Positions 8,615 through 17,791 of a stretch of DNA of 64,000 bases are shown piece after piece (position 1 is the first letter of the stretch; each line of letters opens with the position of its first letter). This DNA is from Lachnospiraceae bacterium (GTDB lineage Bacteria; Bacillota_A; Clostridia; Lachnospirales; Lachnospiraceae). The stretch lies in NCBI GenBank assembly GCA_017430765.1, contig JAFRMI010000055.1:1-64000 (forward strand). Direction: 5' to 3'. The notes under the pieces were generated by a model. It did no database searches. It was not told the DNA's origin and saw only the letters and a list, made by a program, of their open reading frames with translations. Made by a program: the position numbers and the translations under genes.

Positions 8615-8685
8615 GTTCCATGATAAACCAGAATTAAAAGATATCTGATGAAATACATGTTAGGAAAGGAGCTTTCAGAGAACAG

Positions 8686-9306
8686 ATGCAGTCAACAGTT
8701 CAGGAGATCTACGGCAGAATGCAGCAGATCTTTACTGCGGACGATATGACAATCTTCGCGATCGTTCTCGCGCTCATCTGCCTGTTTCCCGTTTTTATCT
8801 CTCTCTTTCGCGGGCGCGGCTCCGTGAGGGGAATATCATTTATTGTGTTTATTATCTATGTTTTCGGAAATCTGAGCTTTACCCTTCTCAACCGGGAAGT
8901 GATGTCCGACCAGGCGATTGTGCTCAGACCGACAAGTGACTTCCAGAACGCGTTCTATCTGGATCTGGGACTCATTGGGACAATCCGGAGACTTGTGAAC
9001 GAAGGAGTCGGACCGGTACTCGAAACCATTCATATCAACAGGGGCAGAATGGCCCGCGAGGTGTTCCTCAACATTCTCCTTTATGTCCCGCTCGGCTATC
9101 TGCTGCCGTTCGTCTTTAAAAGCCTGAGGGGGCATATCCTGCTGATCACCGTCCTGGGACTTATATGCTCTTTCGCGACGGAATTTGCGCAGCTGACATA
9201 CCATATCGGCTGCTTTCAGGTGGACGATATCGTCTGCAATACCATCGGGACATTGATCGGGGCCATTCTGGGGAGTGTGCTCAGTTTCATATTCCGTGTC
9301 CGGTAG
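8686..9306 (+). CDS. VanZ-like membrane protein
   Basis: A 206-residue integral membrane protein with about five helices. The VanZ-like domain is clear: NILLYVPLGYLLPF (about residues 127-140), a helix ending in the conserved Glu of SFATEFAQL, and QVDDIVCNTIGTLIGAILG. VanZ of enterococci gives low-level teicoplanin resistance, but VanZ-like proteins are widespread in Clostridia without resistance clusters, so no resistance role is claimed. AAGGAG is about 14 nt before the ATG, rather far. The gene ends in TAG, and no homologous sequence follows. The next gene encodes a VanW-domain transpeptidase, so an envelope role is plausible. Confidence 0.85.
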   Translation: MQSTVQEIYGRMQQIFTADDMTIFAIVLALICLFPVFISLFRGRGSVRGISFIVFIIYVFGNLSFTLLNREVMSDQAIVLRPTSDFQNAFYLDLGLIGTIRRLVNEGVGPVLETIHINRGRMAREVFLNILLYVPLGYLLPFVFKSLRGHILLITVLGLICSFATEFAQLTYHIGCFQVDDIVCNTIGTLIGAILGSVLSFIFRVR

Positions 9307-9418
9307 GGAAACAGAAGTGTATGATCCAAAGGGGAATGAAGTAAACATCCGGGGAAACACCAACGGGTCCTTATTTCTGAACAGACTTATATGACGAAAG
9401 TACATCGGGAGTATAGAA

Positions 9419-11089
9419 ATGGCTGGAAACAGACGAAAAAGAAAAGGCTATGCCGGGAAGATCCTGCTGACGCTGCTGGTTCTTTTGCTTGCCGCAATCA
9501 CCGGGCTCTATGTATACGGCATGCGGCAGGTGGAGGGACGCTTTCTTCCGAACACAACTGTCAACGGGATGGACTACAGCGACATGACGCCCGAAGAGGC
9601 GGAGGAGCGTTTCCGCTCGACTTATACAGGGAGGACACTGCAGGTTCTGGAGATGGGAGGAGCGGCCGAAACGATCAGCTATGACGCGATCGATTACCGC
9701 TTTACAACGGGGAGCACATTCCGCGAGCTGGTAGACAGCCAGCCGTATTACAAGTGGCCGTTTGCTTTCTTCACGGCGCAGGAGATTGTCACCACGGAGG
9801 GCTTTGAGTACAGTAAAGAAAAACTGGAAGATGCGGTACATGCTCTTGCTGCGATTTCAGGGGAGGGAATACAGGATCCTGTCGATGCGCATATTGAAAG
9901 GACGAAGGAGGGATATGCCCTCGTCGATGCAGTCGACGGAAACCGCCTCGATGAAGAGAAAGTTTTTTCCCTGATTGATGCGGCCGTGAATGCCGGTGAC
10001 AGTGAGGTGAATCTGGAGGCGGAAAACTGCTATCTGAAAGCGGCAGTTTATGCGGACGATCCGGGACTTGTCAGCCAGATCGATTTCATCAATAAATATC
10101 AGAATGAAGTGATTAAGATCAGTATGGAAGGAAACACCTACGTGGATCTCACGAAGGATACCTTTCTTGACTGGATGACATTTGACAACAATGAGATCAC
10201 GCTCAACGAAGAAGCGCTGACGTCATATGTGTATTCCCTGGCTGACCAGTATGACACGTACAAAAAAGCCCGCCAGTTCGTGACGACAGGCGGTGATATC
10301 GTGTCTGTGGGCGGCGGCAATTACGACACGTACGGCTATGTGATGAACAGGGAGCAGACACGCGCGGCCGTTCGCAAGGCGCTTCTTTCCGGCGTGGATC
10401 AGACCATCGCGTGCACCTGGGACAAATACGGCAAAACGCGCGACCAGAGCGGGTCGGATTTCGGAAGTACATACGTGGAGATCAGTCTGGACCAGCAGCA
10501 TTTGTGGTATTACAAAGAGGGAAACCTGGTTGTCGATACGCCGGTCGTCACCGGTACCGCGAACGAGAAACGGGCAACGCCGACCATGGTGACGCAGATT
10601 CTCGACAAGCGGACCAACCACAAGATGAAGGGCAGCTACGGTTCGTCCTTTGCCCGCTTCGCCATGTGGCTGACGGAGGGCGGCATCCTGATTCACGACG
10701 CCTCGTGGCGCGACGAATACGGCGGCGACATCTATCTGTATGACGGAAGCCACGGATGTGTCAATACGCCGCTTGAAGCCGTGACCCGCATCTATGAAGA
10801 GATTACCATCGGCACGCCCGTTATCATCTACGACAGGGAGAACCGGGTGCCGAATCCGCAGAACGAGGAGTATTCCGGGACGACCGATGAGACGGACGAC
10901 GGAGAGATCGAGGATCCGGAGGAACTCGAGGAGTTCCTCGGAGAGATGGAGGTAATTCCGGAGGACGGTATGGGTGTGGTCGAGGAAGATGCGCCCGATA
11001 ACGAGCAGGTGGGCGTCTGGGAAGATGACGAGACGTACGATGACGGGGACGAGGATGTGGAATTCTTTGATCCGGAAGACACCTTCTGA
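9419..11089 (+). CDS. L,D-transpeptidase with VanW-type peptidoglycan-binding region
   Basis: A 556-residue wall-crosslinking enzyme. It has a short basic N-terminus, one membrane anchor (about residues 15-36), tandem VanW-associated substrate-binding segments (about 40-330, containing NTTVNGMDYSDMTPEEAEE), then a YkuD catalytic domain (about 345-480). The catalytic motif is present as IHDASW...SHGCVNTP with the Cys near residue 446. Such enzymes form 3-3 crosslinks or attach proteins to the wall, acting outside the membrane. The last 70 residues are an acidic tail unlike the catalytic domain. The start at 9419 follows CGGGAG. Confidence 0.92.
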   Translation: MAGNRRKRKGYAGKILLTLLVLLLAAITGLYVYGMRQVEGRFLPNTTVNGMDYSDMTPEEAEERFRSTYTGRTLQVLEMGGAAETISYDAIDYRFTTGSTFRELVDSQPYYKWPFAFFTAQEIVTTEGFEYSKEKLEDAVHALAAISGEGIQDPVDAHIERTKEGYALVDAVDGNRLDEEKVFSLIDAAVNAGDSEVNLEAENCYLKAAVYADDPGLVSQIDFINKYQNEVIKISMEGNTYVDLTKDTFLDWMTFDNNEITLNEEALTSYVYSLADQYDTYKKARQFVTTGGDIVSVGGGNYDTYGYVMNREQTRAAVRKALLSGVDQTIACTWDKYGKTRDQSGSDFGSTYVEISLDQQHLWYYKEGNLVVDTPVVTGTANEKRATPTMVTQILDKRTNHKMKGSYGSSFARFAMWLTEGGILIHDASWRDEYGGDIYLYDGSHGCVNTPLEAVTRIYEEITIGTPVIIYDRENRVPNPQNEEYSGTTDETDDGEIEDPEELEEFLGEMEVIPEDGMGVVEEDAPDNEQVGVWEDDETYDDGDEDVEFFDPEDTF

Positions 11090-11210
11090 TCGTTTTATGA
11101 GGCAGCGGTATTGCATCCGCACTTTTCAGTTTTCTCAATTCGGAAGAAGGAAAGACTTCCTATATTCCGATTTTGATGTATACTAAGTGTTAAGAGGAGG
11201 TACAGGTATT

Positions 11211-12269
11211 ATGTTTATATTCCCGGTAGTATTATTGGTCTTGATTTTGTGGCTCCTGATTGCGAATATCCGTGTCGTTCCGCAGGGGCAGGCCTATGTC
11301 ATTGAGACACTCGGAAAGTTCAAGTGTGTATGGGATGCGGGACTTCATTTTAAAGTGCCGTTCTTTGAGCGGGTTGCCAAGAAAGTGTCCCTCAAAGAGC
11401 AGGTTCTGGACTTCCCTCCGCAGCCGGTTATCACGAAGGATAATGTCACGATCTCAATCGACTCGGTTGTTTTCGCAAGAGTTTTCGACCCCAGACTGTA
11501 TACCTACGGCGTGGAGAGCCCGATCTCCGGTCTGCAGAATCTCTCGGCCACGACACTCCGCAATATCATCGGCGAGCTTGAACTCGACCAGACCCTTACG
11601 AGCCGTGACGAGATTAACCACAAGATGGAAGCAATTCTGGATGAGGCGACGGATCCGTGGGGAATCAAGGTGACCCGTGTTGAACTTAAGAATATCACGC
11701 CTCCGAAGGAAATTGAAGAAGTCATGACAAAGCAGATGCGCGCCGAGCGTGAGAGACGGCAGACCGTCCTCGAGGCGCAGGCCCACCAGGAGGCGGTCGT
11801 CTCCAGGGCGGAGGGTGATAAACGCGCGAAGATCCTGACGGCGGAAGCGGAACGCGACGCACAGATCGCGCTGGCACAGGGCCGCGCGAGATCGATCGAG
11901 CTCGTCTATGAGGCGGAGGCGGAAGGCCTGCGGAAACTCAATTCCGCTAACGTCGGAGAATCCGTCCTAAAGCTGAAAGGTCTGGAAGCGTTAAAAGACG
12001 TCGCGGACGGACGTGCGACGAAGATCTATCTTCCTTCTGATATCGCATCTGCTGTTTCTTCTCTCGGACTTGTCGGCGAAGCACTCGGCATCGGGGATCA
12101 TACACCGATTGATACGTCTCCTGCTGAGGAGAATTCGCTTCCGGCTGACGCCTGCATTCGCGGTGAAACGGGCAAGGGCGGACGTGAAGCCGCGCACACT
12201 TCCGCGCGTATTAATGCGGAGCTCTCTGCCATGGCCAGACGCAATGCTGACCGCGACGACGTCCTGTAA
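11211..12269 (+). CDS. SPFH/stomatin-family membrane protein (QmcA-like)
   Basis: A 352-residue protein with an N-terminal membrane helix (residues 1-18), an SPFH/PHB domain (VVPQGQAYVIETLGKFKCVWDAGLHFKVPF to about residue 190) and an Ala/Glu-rich coiled coil (RAERERRQTVLEAQAHQEAVVSRAEGD onward). ATG 11211 is chosen because AGGAGG is at 11195-11200; an upstream GTG at 11187 would place the ribosome site inside the gene. SPFH proteins scaffold membrane microdomains and often partner with NfeD, but no NfeD gene is adjacent. The last 60 residues are low-complexity and variable. Confidence 0.9.
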   Translation: MFIFPVVLLVLILWLLIANIRVVPQGQAYVIETLGKFKCVWDAGLHFKVPFFERVAKKVSLKEQVLDFPPQPVITKDNVTISIDSVVFARVFDPRLYTYGVESPISGLQNLSATTLRNIIGELELDQTLTSRDEINHKMEAILDEATDPWGIKVTRVELKNITPPKEIEEVMTKQMRAERERRQTVLEAQAHQEAVVSRAEGDKRAKILTAEAERDAQIALAQGRARSIELVYEAEAEGLRKLNSANVGESVLKLKGLEALKDVADGRATKIYLPSDIASAVSSLGLVGEALGIGDHTPIDTSPAEENSLPADACIRGETGKGGREAAHTSARINAELSAMARRNADRDDVL

Positions 12270-12295
12270 GAGATAAAGAAAAATCTGATCACATC

Positions 12296-12320
12296 AGATG
12301 CCGTGCAAGCGGCATCTTTT
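12296..12320 (+). terminator. Terminator after the SPFH gene
   Basis: Stem AGATGCCG/CGGCATCT (12296-12303 with 12310-12317), 6-nt loop, then a short T run. The rest of the gap to 12488 holds an untranslated leader with several short inverted repeats and AAAGGAG before the next gene. Confidence 0.75.
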
Positions 12321-12488
12321 GCTGTGTGAAGGACTGCTGCCTGTATGCCCGGAGCCCCTTCGGCGGCAGACAGTGCGTTCTGCGCATTTCAACAAGCCTG
12401 CAGAAACCCTGCAGCACTCAAAAAATACAGCCTCAGCAGCGGAGTGCTTCCTGCTGCCTGAGCAGTAACTTGAAAGGAGCATTTTTAC

Positions 12489-13922
12489 ATGAACCGCATC
12501 AATGTCTGGAATACTTACGACCTTGCCATGCAGAAAGACTGCGATGAATTCGCAAAGGAATATATGCAGTTTCTCGACTCCTGCAAGACGGAGAGGGAGT
12601 GTGTGGACAGAGTCGTAAGCGATCTGGAGGCCGCCGGATTCCAGGAGCTGCCCCGTCTCGTGGAAGAGGGGAGAACGCTCAAACCCGGAGACAAAGTCTA
12701 CAGCGTCTGGATGAATAAAACGGTCGCTGCGTTTCGCATCGGTGAAAAGCCGATAGAGGAGGGCATGAATATCATCGGGGCCCATATGGATTCCCCGCGT
12801 CTCGATGTAAAACAGAACCCGCTCTATGAAGATACGGGAATTGCCTATCTTGACACGCATTATTACGGCGGAATCAAGAAGTACCACTATGTGGCACAGC
12901 CGCTTTCCCTTCACGGCGTTGTTGTGAAGAAGAGCGGGGAGACCGTGATTGTGAATATCGGCGAGGATCCGGACGATCCCGTATTTTTTGTGTCCGATCT
13001 GCTGATCCACCTCTCTGCGGATCAGATGAAGAAGGACGGTGCCAAGGTGATCGAGGGCGAAGATCTCGACCTTGTCATCGGGTCAAGCCCCATCGTGATC
13101 GATGCTTCCTGCAGTGCCGGAAGTAAGGATAAGGAGCCGCAGAAAGCCGACGACGTGAAGAACGCCCTGCTGAAACTTCTGGAACGTGATTACGGGATCG
13201 AAGAGGAAGACTTTGAATCTGCGGAACTTGAAATAGTGCCCGCGGGACACGCGAGGGAAGCGGGAATTGACCGCAGCATGATTCTTGCCTATGGACAGGA
13301 TGACCGCGTCTGCGCTTATCCCACGCTGCGCGCATTTCTTGACGGGGACGACCCGTCCCGCACAGCTGTGTGTCTCCTTGTCGACAAGGAGGAGATCGGT
13401 TCTGTCGGGGCGACGGGTATTCACTCCCGCTTTTTTGAGAACACGCTTGCGGAGATTATGACTCTTGCCGGCTGTTATTCGGATATAGCGATGCGGAGAA
13501 CGCTGGCTAACTGCTGCATGCTGTCCTCCGATGTGAGCGCGGCATATGACCCGCTCTACGCGTCCCGCTTTGATAAGAAAAATGCAGCCATGATGGGCTG
13601 CGGCCTTTCATTCAACAAGTACACGGGCGCCCGCGGAAAATCCGGTTCGAATGACGCCAACGCCGAGTATATCGCCCATCTGCGCTCGATCTTCTGCGAG
13701 GCGGATATCCGCACACAGACCTCCGAGGTCGGAAAAGTGGATGCGGGGGGAGGCGGCACGATAGCATATATCCTTGCGCTTTACGGTATGAATGTGATCG
13801 ACTGCGGTGTTCCGGTTCTCAATATGCATGCGCCTTATGAGGCGGCGAGCAAAGCGGATCTCTATGAGGCGTACCGCGCGTACAGATGCTTCTTTGCGCA
13901 TGCGGATTTCCGCAATTTCTGA
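12489..13922 (+). CDS. M18 family aminopeptidase
   Basis: A 477-residue cytoplasmic zinc aminopeptidase of the aspartyl-aminopeptidase/aminopeptidase I family. The metal site is readable: GAHMDSPRLD (His near residue 97), DKEEIGSVG for the catalytic Glu and bridging region, and NMHAPYE near the C-terminus for the last His ligand. Length matches the roughly 460-residue family. AAAGGAG precedes the ATG. It stands alone between a terminator and a small intergenic repeat, so it is probably transcribed by itself. These enzymes remove acidic or neutral N-terminal residues during peptide recycling. Confidence 0.92.
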   Translation: MNRINVWNTYDLAMQKDCDEFAKEYMQFLDSCKTERECVDRVVSDLEAAGFQELPRLVEEGRTLKPGDKVYSVWMNKTVAAFRIGEKPIEEGMNIIGAHMDSPRLDVKQNPLYEDTGIAYLDTHYYGGIKKYHYVAQPLSLHGVVVKKSGETVIVNIGEDPDDPVFFVSDLLIHLSADQMKKDGAKVIEGEDLDLVIGSSPIVIDASCSAGSKDKEPQKADDVKNALLKLLERDYGIEEEDFESAELEIVPAGHAREAGIDRSMILAYGQDDRVCAYPTLRAFLDGDDPSRTAVCLLVDKEEIGSVGATGIHSRFFENTLAEIMTLAGCYSDIAMRRTLANCCMLSSDVSAAYDPLYASRFDKKNAAMMGCGLSFNKYTGARGKSGSNDANAEYIAHLRSIFCEADIRTQTSEVGKVDAGGGGTIAYILALYGMNVIDCGVPVLNMHAPYEAASKADLYEAYRAYRCFFAHADFRNF

Positions 13923-13935
13923 TACAATACGGAAC

Positions 13936-14000
13936 AAAGTCCGCAAGCGGACTGCAGCACTCCTGGCCCTCATTCAAGAGGGGAGCGCTGCAGGCCGCCC
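13936..14000 (-). repeat. Intergenic repeat, B module in reverse orientation
   Basis: Reverse complement of the B module seen at 31370 and 39675: it begins AAAGTCCGCAAGCGGACT and continues through a CCCTCATTCAAGAGGGGAGCGC block that matches those copies with few changes. It contains the short palindrome GTCCGC-AA-GCGGAC. It fills most of the gap between the M18 peptidase and the next gene. Confidence 0.75.
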
Positions 14001-14066
14001 TGCGGTCTGCACTTATAAAGGGGAGTAGAACGGCGGCAGCCGGAATACAGTTGCAAAGGGAGTACA

Positions 14067-15173
14067 ATGGATTTTCATGACGCGATGATCCGGACGGAGA
14101 TGCTGTTTCAGAGCCACATTCTGTCGTTCGGATATAAGGAGTATTCGCTGGAAACATACGCGGACAGATCCGCTTTCAGCTGTTGGAAGGCGAATGAGGG
14201 ATGTGCGGATACCGACGAGATGCGTGCGGGGCTCAATATCGACGGGATCCTTCGAAGTGCGGACCCGTCCGAGGGAGAGACGCTTACGTACGTGCAGTAT
14301 GTTCTCAATATTGCGGAACTTACCCGCCGCGCCTTTAACCAGGAGAAGGAAGCAGGCTATGATTTTGATATCCGCAATTACACGGAGCTTCTCACCAGGA
14401 TCCGCGAGATTCTCAACGCGCTCCGCTATGATACCCGCTATGTAGCGTCAAAGGAATTCATCTATATTGTTCCGCACGATCCTGCGGCGGAACTCATCGA
14501 GGATCTGCCGGACAGCCCCTATGCGCCGGCGGTCACGGAATACCGCTCCGTCATGAGCCGCGGACATCTTGAAAAGAAGCGCGGACTTTTGAAATCCATG
14601 GGGGAGATCATTGAATCCTATCCGGATAATCTTGACGCCGAAAACGCTGTTCTCTACAGCCGGATTGAGTTCCTTCTGAACCACGCGCACATCCGGGAAG
14701 ACAACTGCAGCGGTGAGGAACGGATCGAGACGATCTCCCGCATGTCTCCGGACGAGCTGGAAAACTGGTATGATGAAACCTATCAGCTCCTTGTACTGCG
14801 GATTCTTTCTGAGATGAACCGGGACAGACTCCAAAGAGTGGACGCCCTCGCTTCAGAGATGGGAATCGGCATCGATGCGATGACGCGGGAGGAACTTGAC
14901 CGCCTGCTTGAAGGAACGCCGGAGGAAACGGACGGGGAGGCCAAAGAGCCGGACTTTGAGGAGGGTGAGAACGGACTTTTTCCGTCAGACCAAAGTTCCG
15001 CGGCAACTGAGTCCGTCTCCGGGGACATCAGGCAGGGGTATGATTTTGAGGAAGAAAGTGACGGCGTGGAACGCACGGGAAGACATACGGTCAGAAATGT
15101 TGTCATTGCGCTCATTCTGGCGGATCTTCTGTTTGTCGGCTTTATTCTGTTTTACTTTTCACTGCACGGGTAA
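14067..15173 (+). CDS. Unknown C-terminally membrane-anchored protein
   Basis: A 368-residue protein I do not recognise. Residues 1-270 look like a soluble, mostly helical domain with many Glu/Arg pairs and Tyr residues. Residues about 275-335 are acidic and low in complexity. Residues about 343-365 form a single C-terminal helix (NVVIALILADLLFVGFILFYF), so the protein is tail-anchored with its bulk in the cytoplasm. AAAGGGAG precedes the ATG. It is followed after 41 bp by the YfhO gene and probably shares its transcript. No function is assigned. Confidence 0.75.
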   Translation: MDFHDAMIRTEMLFQSHILSFGYKEYSLETYADRSAFSCWKANEGCADTDEMRAGLNIDGILRSADPSEGETLTYVQYVLNIAELTRRAFNQEKEAGYDFDIRNYTELLTRIREILNALRYDTRYVASKEFIYIVPHDPAAELIEDLPDSPYAPAVTEYRSVMSRGHLEKKRGLLKSMGEIIESYPDNLDAENAVLYSRIEFLLNHAHIREDNCSGEERIETISRMSPDELENWYDETYQLLVLRILSEMNRDRLQRVDALASEMGIGIDAMTREELDRLLEGTPEETDGEAKEPDFEEGENGLFPSDQSSAATESVSGDIRQGYDFEEESDGVERTGRHTVRNVVIALILADLLFVGFILFYFSLHG

Positions 15174-15214
15174 CCGCCAATTCGCGTATTCCCGATCAAA
15201 GGTACCAGAAACGC

Positions 15215-17620
15215 ATGAAAGATAACTCCGGGAAGAAATATGCATATACTGCGTTTTTGCTGAGTTTTGCTGCCGCAGTCCTGTCTTTTGGATGGTTCAT
15301 TCTCGCGCACGGCGGTCTCTTTACTGTAGCCGGGGACTTTAATGTCCAGCAGATTCCGTTTGCGATGCACGCACAGGACGCCATAAAAAGCGGCAATGTC
15401 ATCTGGGACTGGTCGCTTGATCTCGGTTCCAATTTCATCGGGGGAATGGCATTTTACGTTCTGGGCAATCCTTCCTTCTGGCTGTCTCTTCTGGTGCCTT
15501 CCCGGTGGTTCATGTATGTCGTCGGGTGGATCTATGTTCTGAAATACGCCATGGCCGGGCTGACCTCGTATCTTTGGATCAGCCGGTTTGTTAAGGACCG
15601 CAGGTACGCGCTCCCTGCGTCATTGATGTATGCCTTCTCAGGGTTTATGAGCACCAATCTCCTGTTTTATCATTTTCACGATGTCGTCGTTCTCTTCCCT
15701 TTGATGCTTCTTGCTGTTGATCTGGCGATGGAAGAGGGGCGGTACGGCTTCCTGATTCCGGCGACAGCTCTCAATGCCCTGGTCAATTATTTCTTCCTTC
15801 CCGGGGAAATTATCTTTTTGGCGGCGTATTTTTTCCTTCGCTACGGATATGGAAATATGGCGGAGAGTGTTCGGAAACTGCCCCGGCTTCTGTTTGAGGG
15901 GCTGGTCGGCGGACTTCTTTCCGCAGCTCTTCTGCTGCCGGCGGCTGTATTTACCATGTCCAATCCCAGAGTAAAATTTGACTATACGGGGAGCAATTCG
16001 CTGGTTTTTACGGCGGAAAGATACCTCTTCATTTTAAAGGGAATGATTTTTCCCGGAGAAGTGATGTCGAATCAAAGCGCTGTGATTGAGAGGAATTTTT
16101 CGTCCTGTGCCGCTTATATACCCATGGCGGGGATGATTTTTGTGATCGCGTTTATCTGCCTTCACAAGAAACACTGGATCACGCGCATGCTTGTTTTCTG
16201 CCTGATCATGGCCGCGGTTCCAATCCTGAATGCGTCGTTTTCGCTTTTCGCGGGGCTGTACCACAGGTGGTATTATATGCCTGTTCTTTTATTTGCTCTC
16301 GCAGGGGCACTTGTCCTTGAGCAGATCGACGAAGAGGCGGAAACGGAAGAGAGCGAAACAGATCCGGGCGGCGATCCGTACATCATGGAATCCGCACCTT
16401 CTTACCGCGCCTGCAGCACGGGGACGGTCATATGGGGACTCCTTACGGTGTTCTTTATTGCGTATCTGCTGTTTGTTCCCTGGAGTGCCTCCGAACCCAG
16501 TAAAGTTTATGATATGGAGCTCTTTGCCGTGTGGTGCTGTACCAGTGCGCTCGGAACGATCCTGACATGGCTGATCCTGCTTGGCGGCCGCAGGCGGAGA
16601 TATCTGTATTTCCTTGCGGGCATATTTCTGTTCTCTGTCGGTACGACAGCGGCGGCCATCGCGCTCTACAACAAGGCGAACGGCGAGAGCGCGGAGACCC
16701 TCCATGAGAGGATCGAACTGTCCCGGACGTTTCCGGACCCGTCTCCTTCCTACCGTTACGGCAACAGGGACAATCCGGAGACGCTGACGCACGGGTATCC
16801 CTCTACGGCGAATTTCTGCAGTACGGTGTCCGGTTCTATTTTCCGTTTTTATGAGGCTCTCGGGCTGAAGAGGGATGTGAAGTCCCCTGAAGCTCCGGAT
16901 GGCATGCTGCATCTGATCTCCGCCAGATACTATTACTCGAAAGGGGCGGCCGAAGATCACGGAATGCTGTATGATACCTGGCCCGGGGAGAATTATACGT
17001 ATTATATTTATGAGGACGCATCGGTTCCGCCGATCGGCTATACCTATGACACTTATATTACCGCTTCCGAATTCTCTGAGACAAATGAAAAGGCAAGAGC
17101 TGTGCTCATGTTCAAGACACTCGTTGTCCCGGATGCATGCGAAGAGGAAGTCAGCAGGGTCCTGCGGCATTATGAACCGGAACGGGACGGCGACGCGAGT
17201 GCGGAGCATCTCCGCGACATCGGAGCTGCGCATATCCGGGAGAGCGCGGAGGACCCGGTCCGGACGTCCTCTTCCTACGAGGTATCGATCCGGGCGGACG
17301 CGGAAAAATACGCCTTTTTCTCCATACCGAATGACGACGGCTGGACGGCGTACGTCGATGGTGATCCGGCGGAAATTCTTGATATCAACGGAATGATGGC
17401 GGTGCGGATTAAAAAAGGGGAGAACCGGATCCTGTTTCAATATCAGGTGCCGGGACTTAAGGAAGGCATTTCGCTGTCGGTGCTCGGACTTGCCGTCTGG
17501 GCCGTCTATGCGGTAATTTCCGTTAAGAGAAGAAAACGTATGATCCGCCGGACAGATGGAGACGGCACAGAGACGCCGAAGGATGAAGGAGACGGAGATC
17601 TCCGAGATGATTTGGATTAA
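15215..17620 (+). CDS. YfhO family polytopic membrane protein
   Basis: An 801-residue protein with about 13 membrane helices and a large extracytoplasmic C-terminal domain before the last helix. The YfhO family pattern is clear near the N-terminus (GDFNVQQIPFAMHAQDAI, then DLGSNFIGGMAFYVLGNP and an SFWLSLLVP segment). The conserved Asp in the first loop resembles the catalytic Asp of GT-C glycosyltransferases. Bacillus YfhO is implicated in glycosylation of lipoteichoic acid; the same role here is inference. The ORF ends in an acidic tail. RBS AAAGG precedes the ATG. Confidence 0.88.
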   Translation: MKDNSGKKYAYTAFLLSFAAAVLSFGWFILAHGGLFTVAGDFNVQQIPFAMHAQDAIKSGNVIWDWSLDLGSNFIGGMAFYVLGNPSFWLSLLVPSRWFMYVVGWIYVLKYAMAGLTSYLWISRFVKDRRYALPASLMYAFSGFMSTNLLFYHFHDVVVLFPLMLLAVDLAMEEGRYGFLIPATALNALVNYFFLPGEIIFLAAYFFLRYGYGNMAESVRKLPRLLFEGLVGGLLSAALLLPAAVFTMSNPRVKFDYTGSNSLVFTAERYLFILKGMIFPGEVMSNQSAVIERNFSSCAAYIPMAGMIFVIAFICLHKKHWITRMLVFCLIMAAVPILNASFSLFAGLYHRWYYMPVLLFALAGALVLEQIDEEAETEESETDPGGDPYIMESAPSYRACSTGTVIWGLLTVFFIAYLLFVPWSASEPSKVYDMELFAVWCCTSALGTILTWLILLGGRRRRYLYFLAGIFLFSVGTTAAAIALYNKANGESAETLHERIELSRTFPDPSPSYRYGNRDNPETLTHGYPSTANFCSTVSGSIFRFYEALGLKRDVKSPEAPDGMLHLISARYYYSKGAAEDHGMLYDTWPGENYTYYIYEDASVPPIGYTYDTYITASEFSETNEKARAVLMFKTLVVPDACEEEVSRVLRHYEPERDGDASAEHLRDIGAAHIRESAEDPVRTSSSYEVSIRADAEKYAFFSIPNDDGWTAYVDGDPAEILDINGMMAVRIKKGENRILFQYQVPGLKEGISLSVLGLAVWAVYAVISVKRRKRMIRRTDGDGTETPKDEGDGDLRDDLD

Positions 17621-17661
17621 CCGTCCTCCGAAAAGATGATGCAGACAAATTCCTATTTTGT

Positions 17662-17667
17662 TATAAT
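17662..17667 (+). promoter_or_regulatory. Possible -10 and leader of the ABC-F gene
   Basis: TATAAT lies about 125 bp before the ABC-F gene without a good -35. The leader after it holds a GC-rich inverted repeat (CCCCG-CTG-CCGGGG near 17706-17720). Some ABC-F genes are controlled by leader attenuation, but no leader peptide is evident here. Confidence 0.35.
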
Positions 17668-17791
17668 ACAGTCAGTTAATAGATAATATTTTGACGGCCC
17701 CGGGTGCCCCGCTGCCGGGGATGCAGGATGAACAGCTGCAGACCTTTTGCACGCAGGAAGCCCACGCGGCAGAAATATATAAGGAGCATAT

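Noticed and set aside
8686..11089. Glycopeptide resistance cluster (VanZ-like plus VanW domain)
   Set aside because: No VanH, VanA/D-type ligase, VanX or VanRS genes are present; both domains are common in housekeeping envelope proteins.
12321..12480. Regulatory RNA before the M18 peptidase
   Set aside because: Several short CTGCAG-type inverted repeats are present but no convincing long stem, promoter or terminator defines an RNA.
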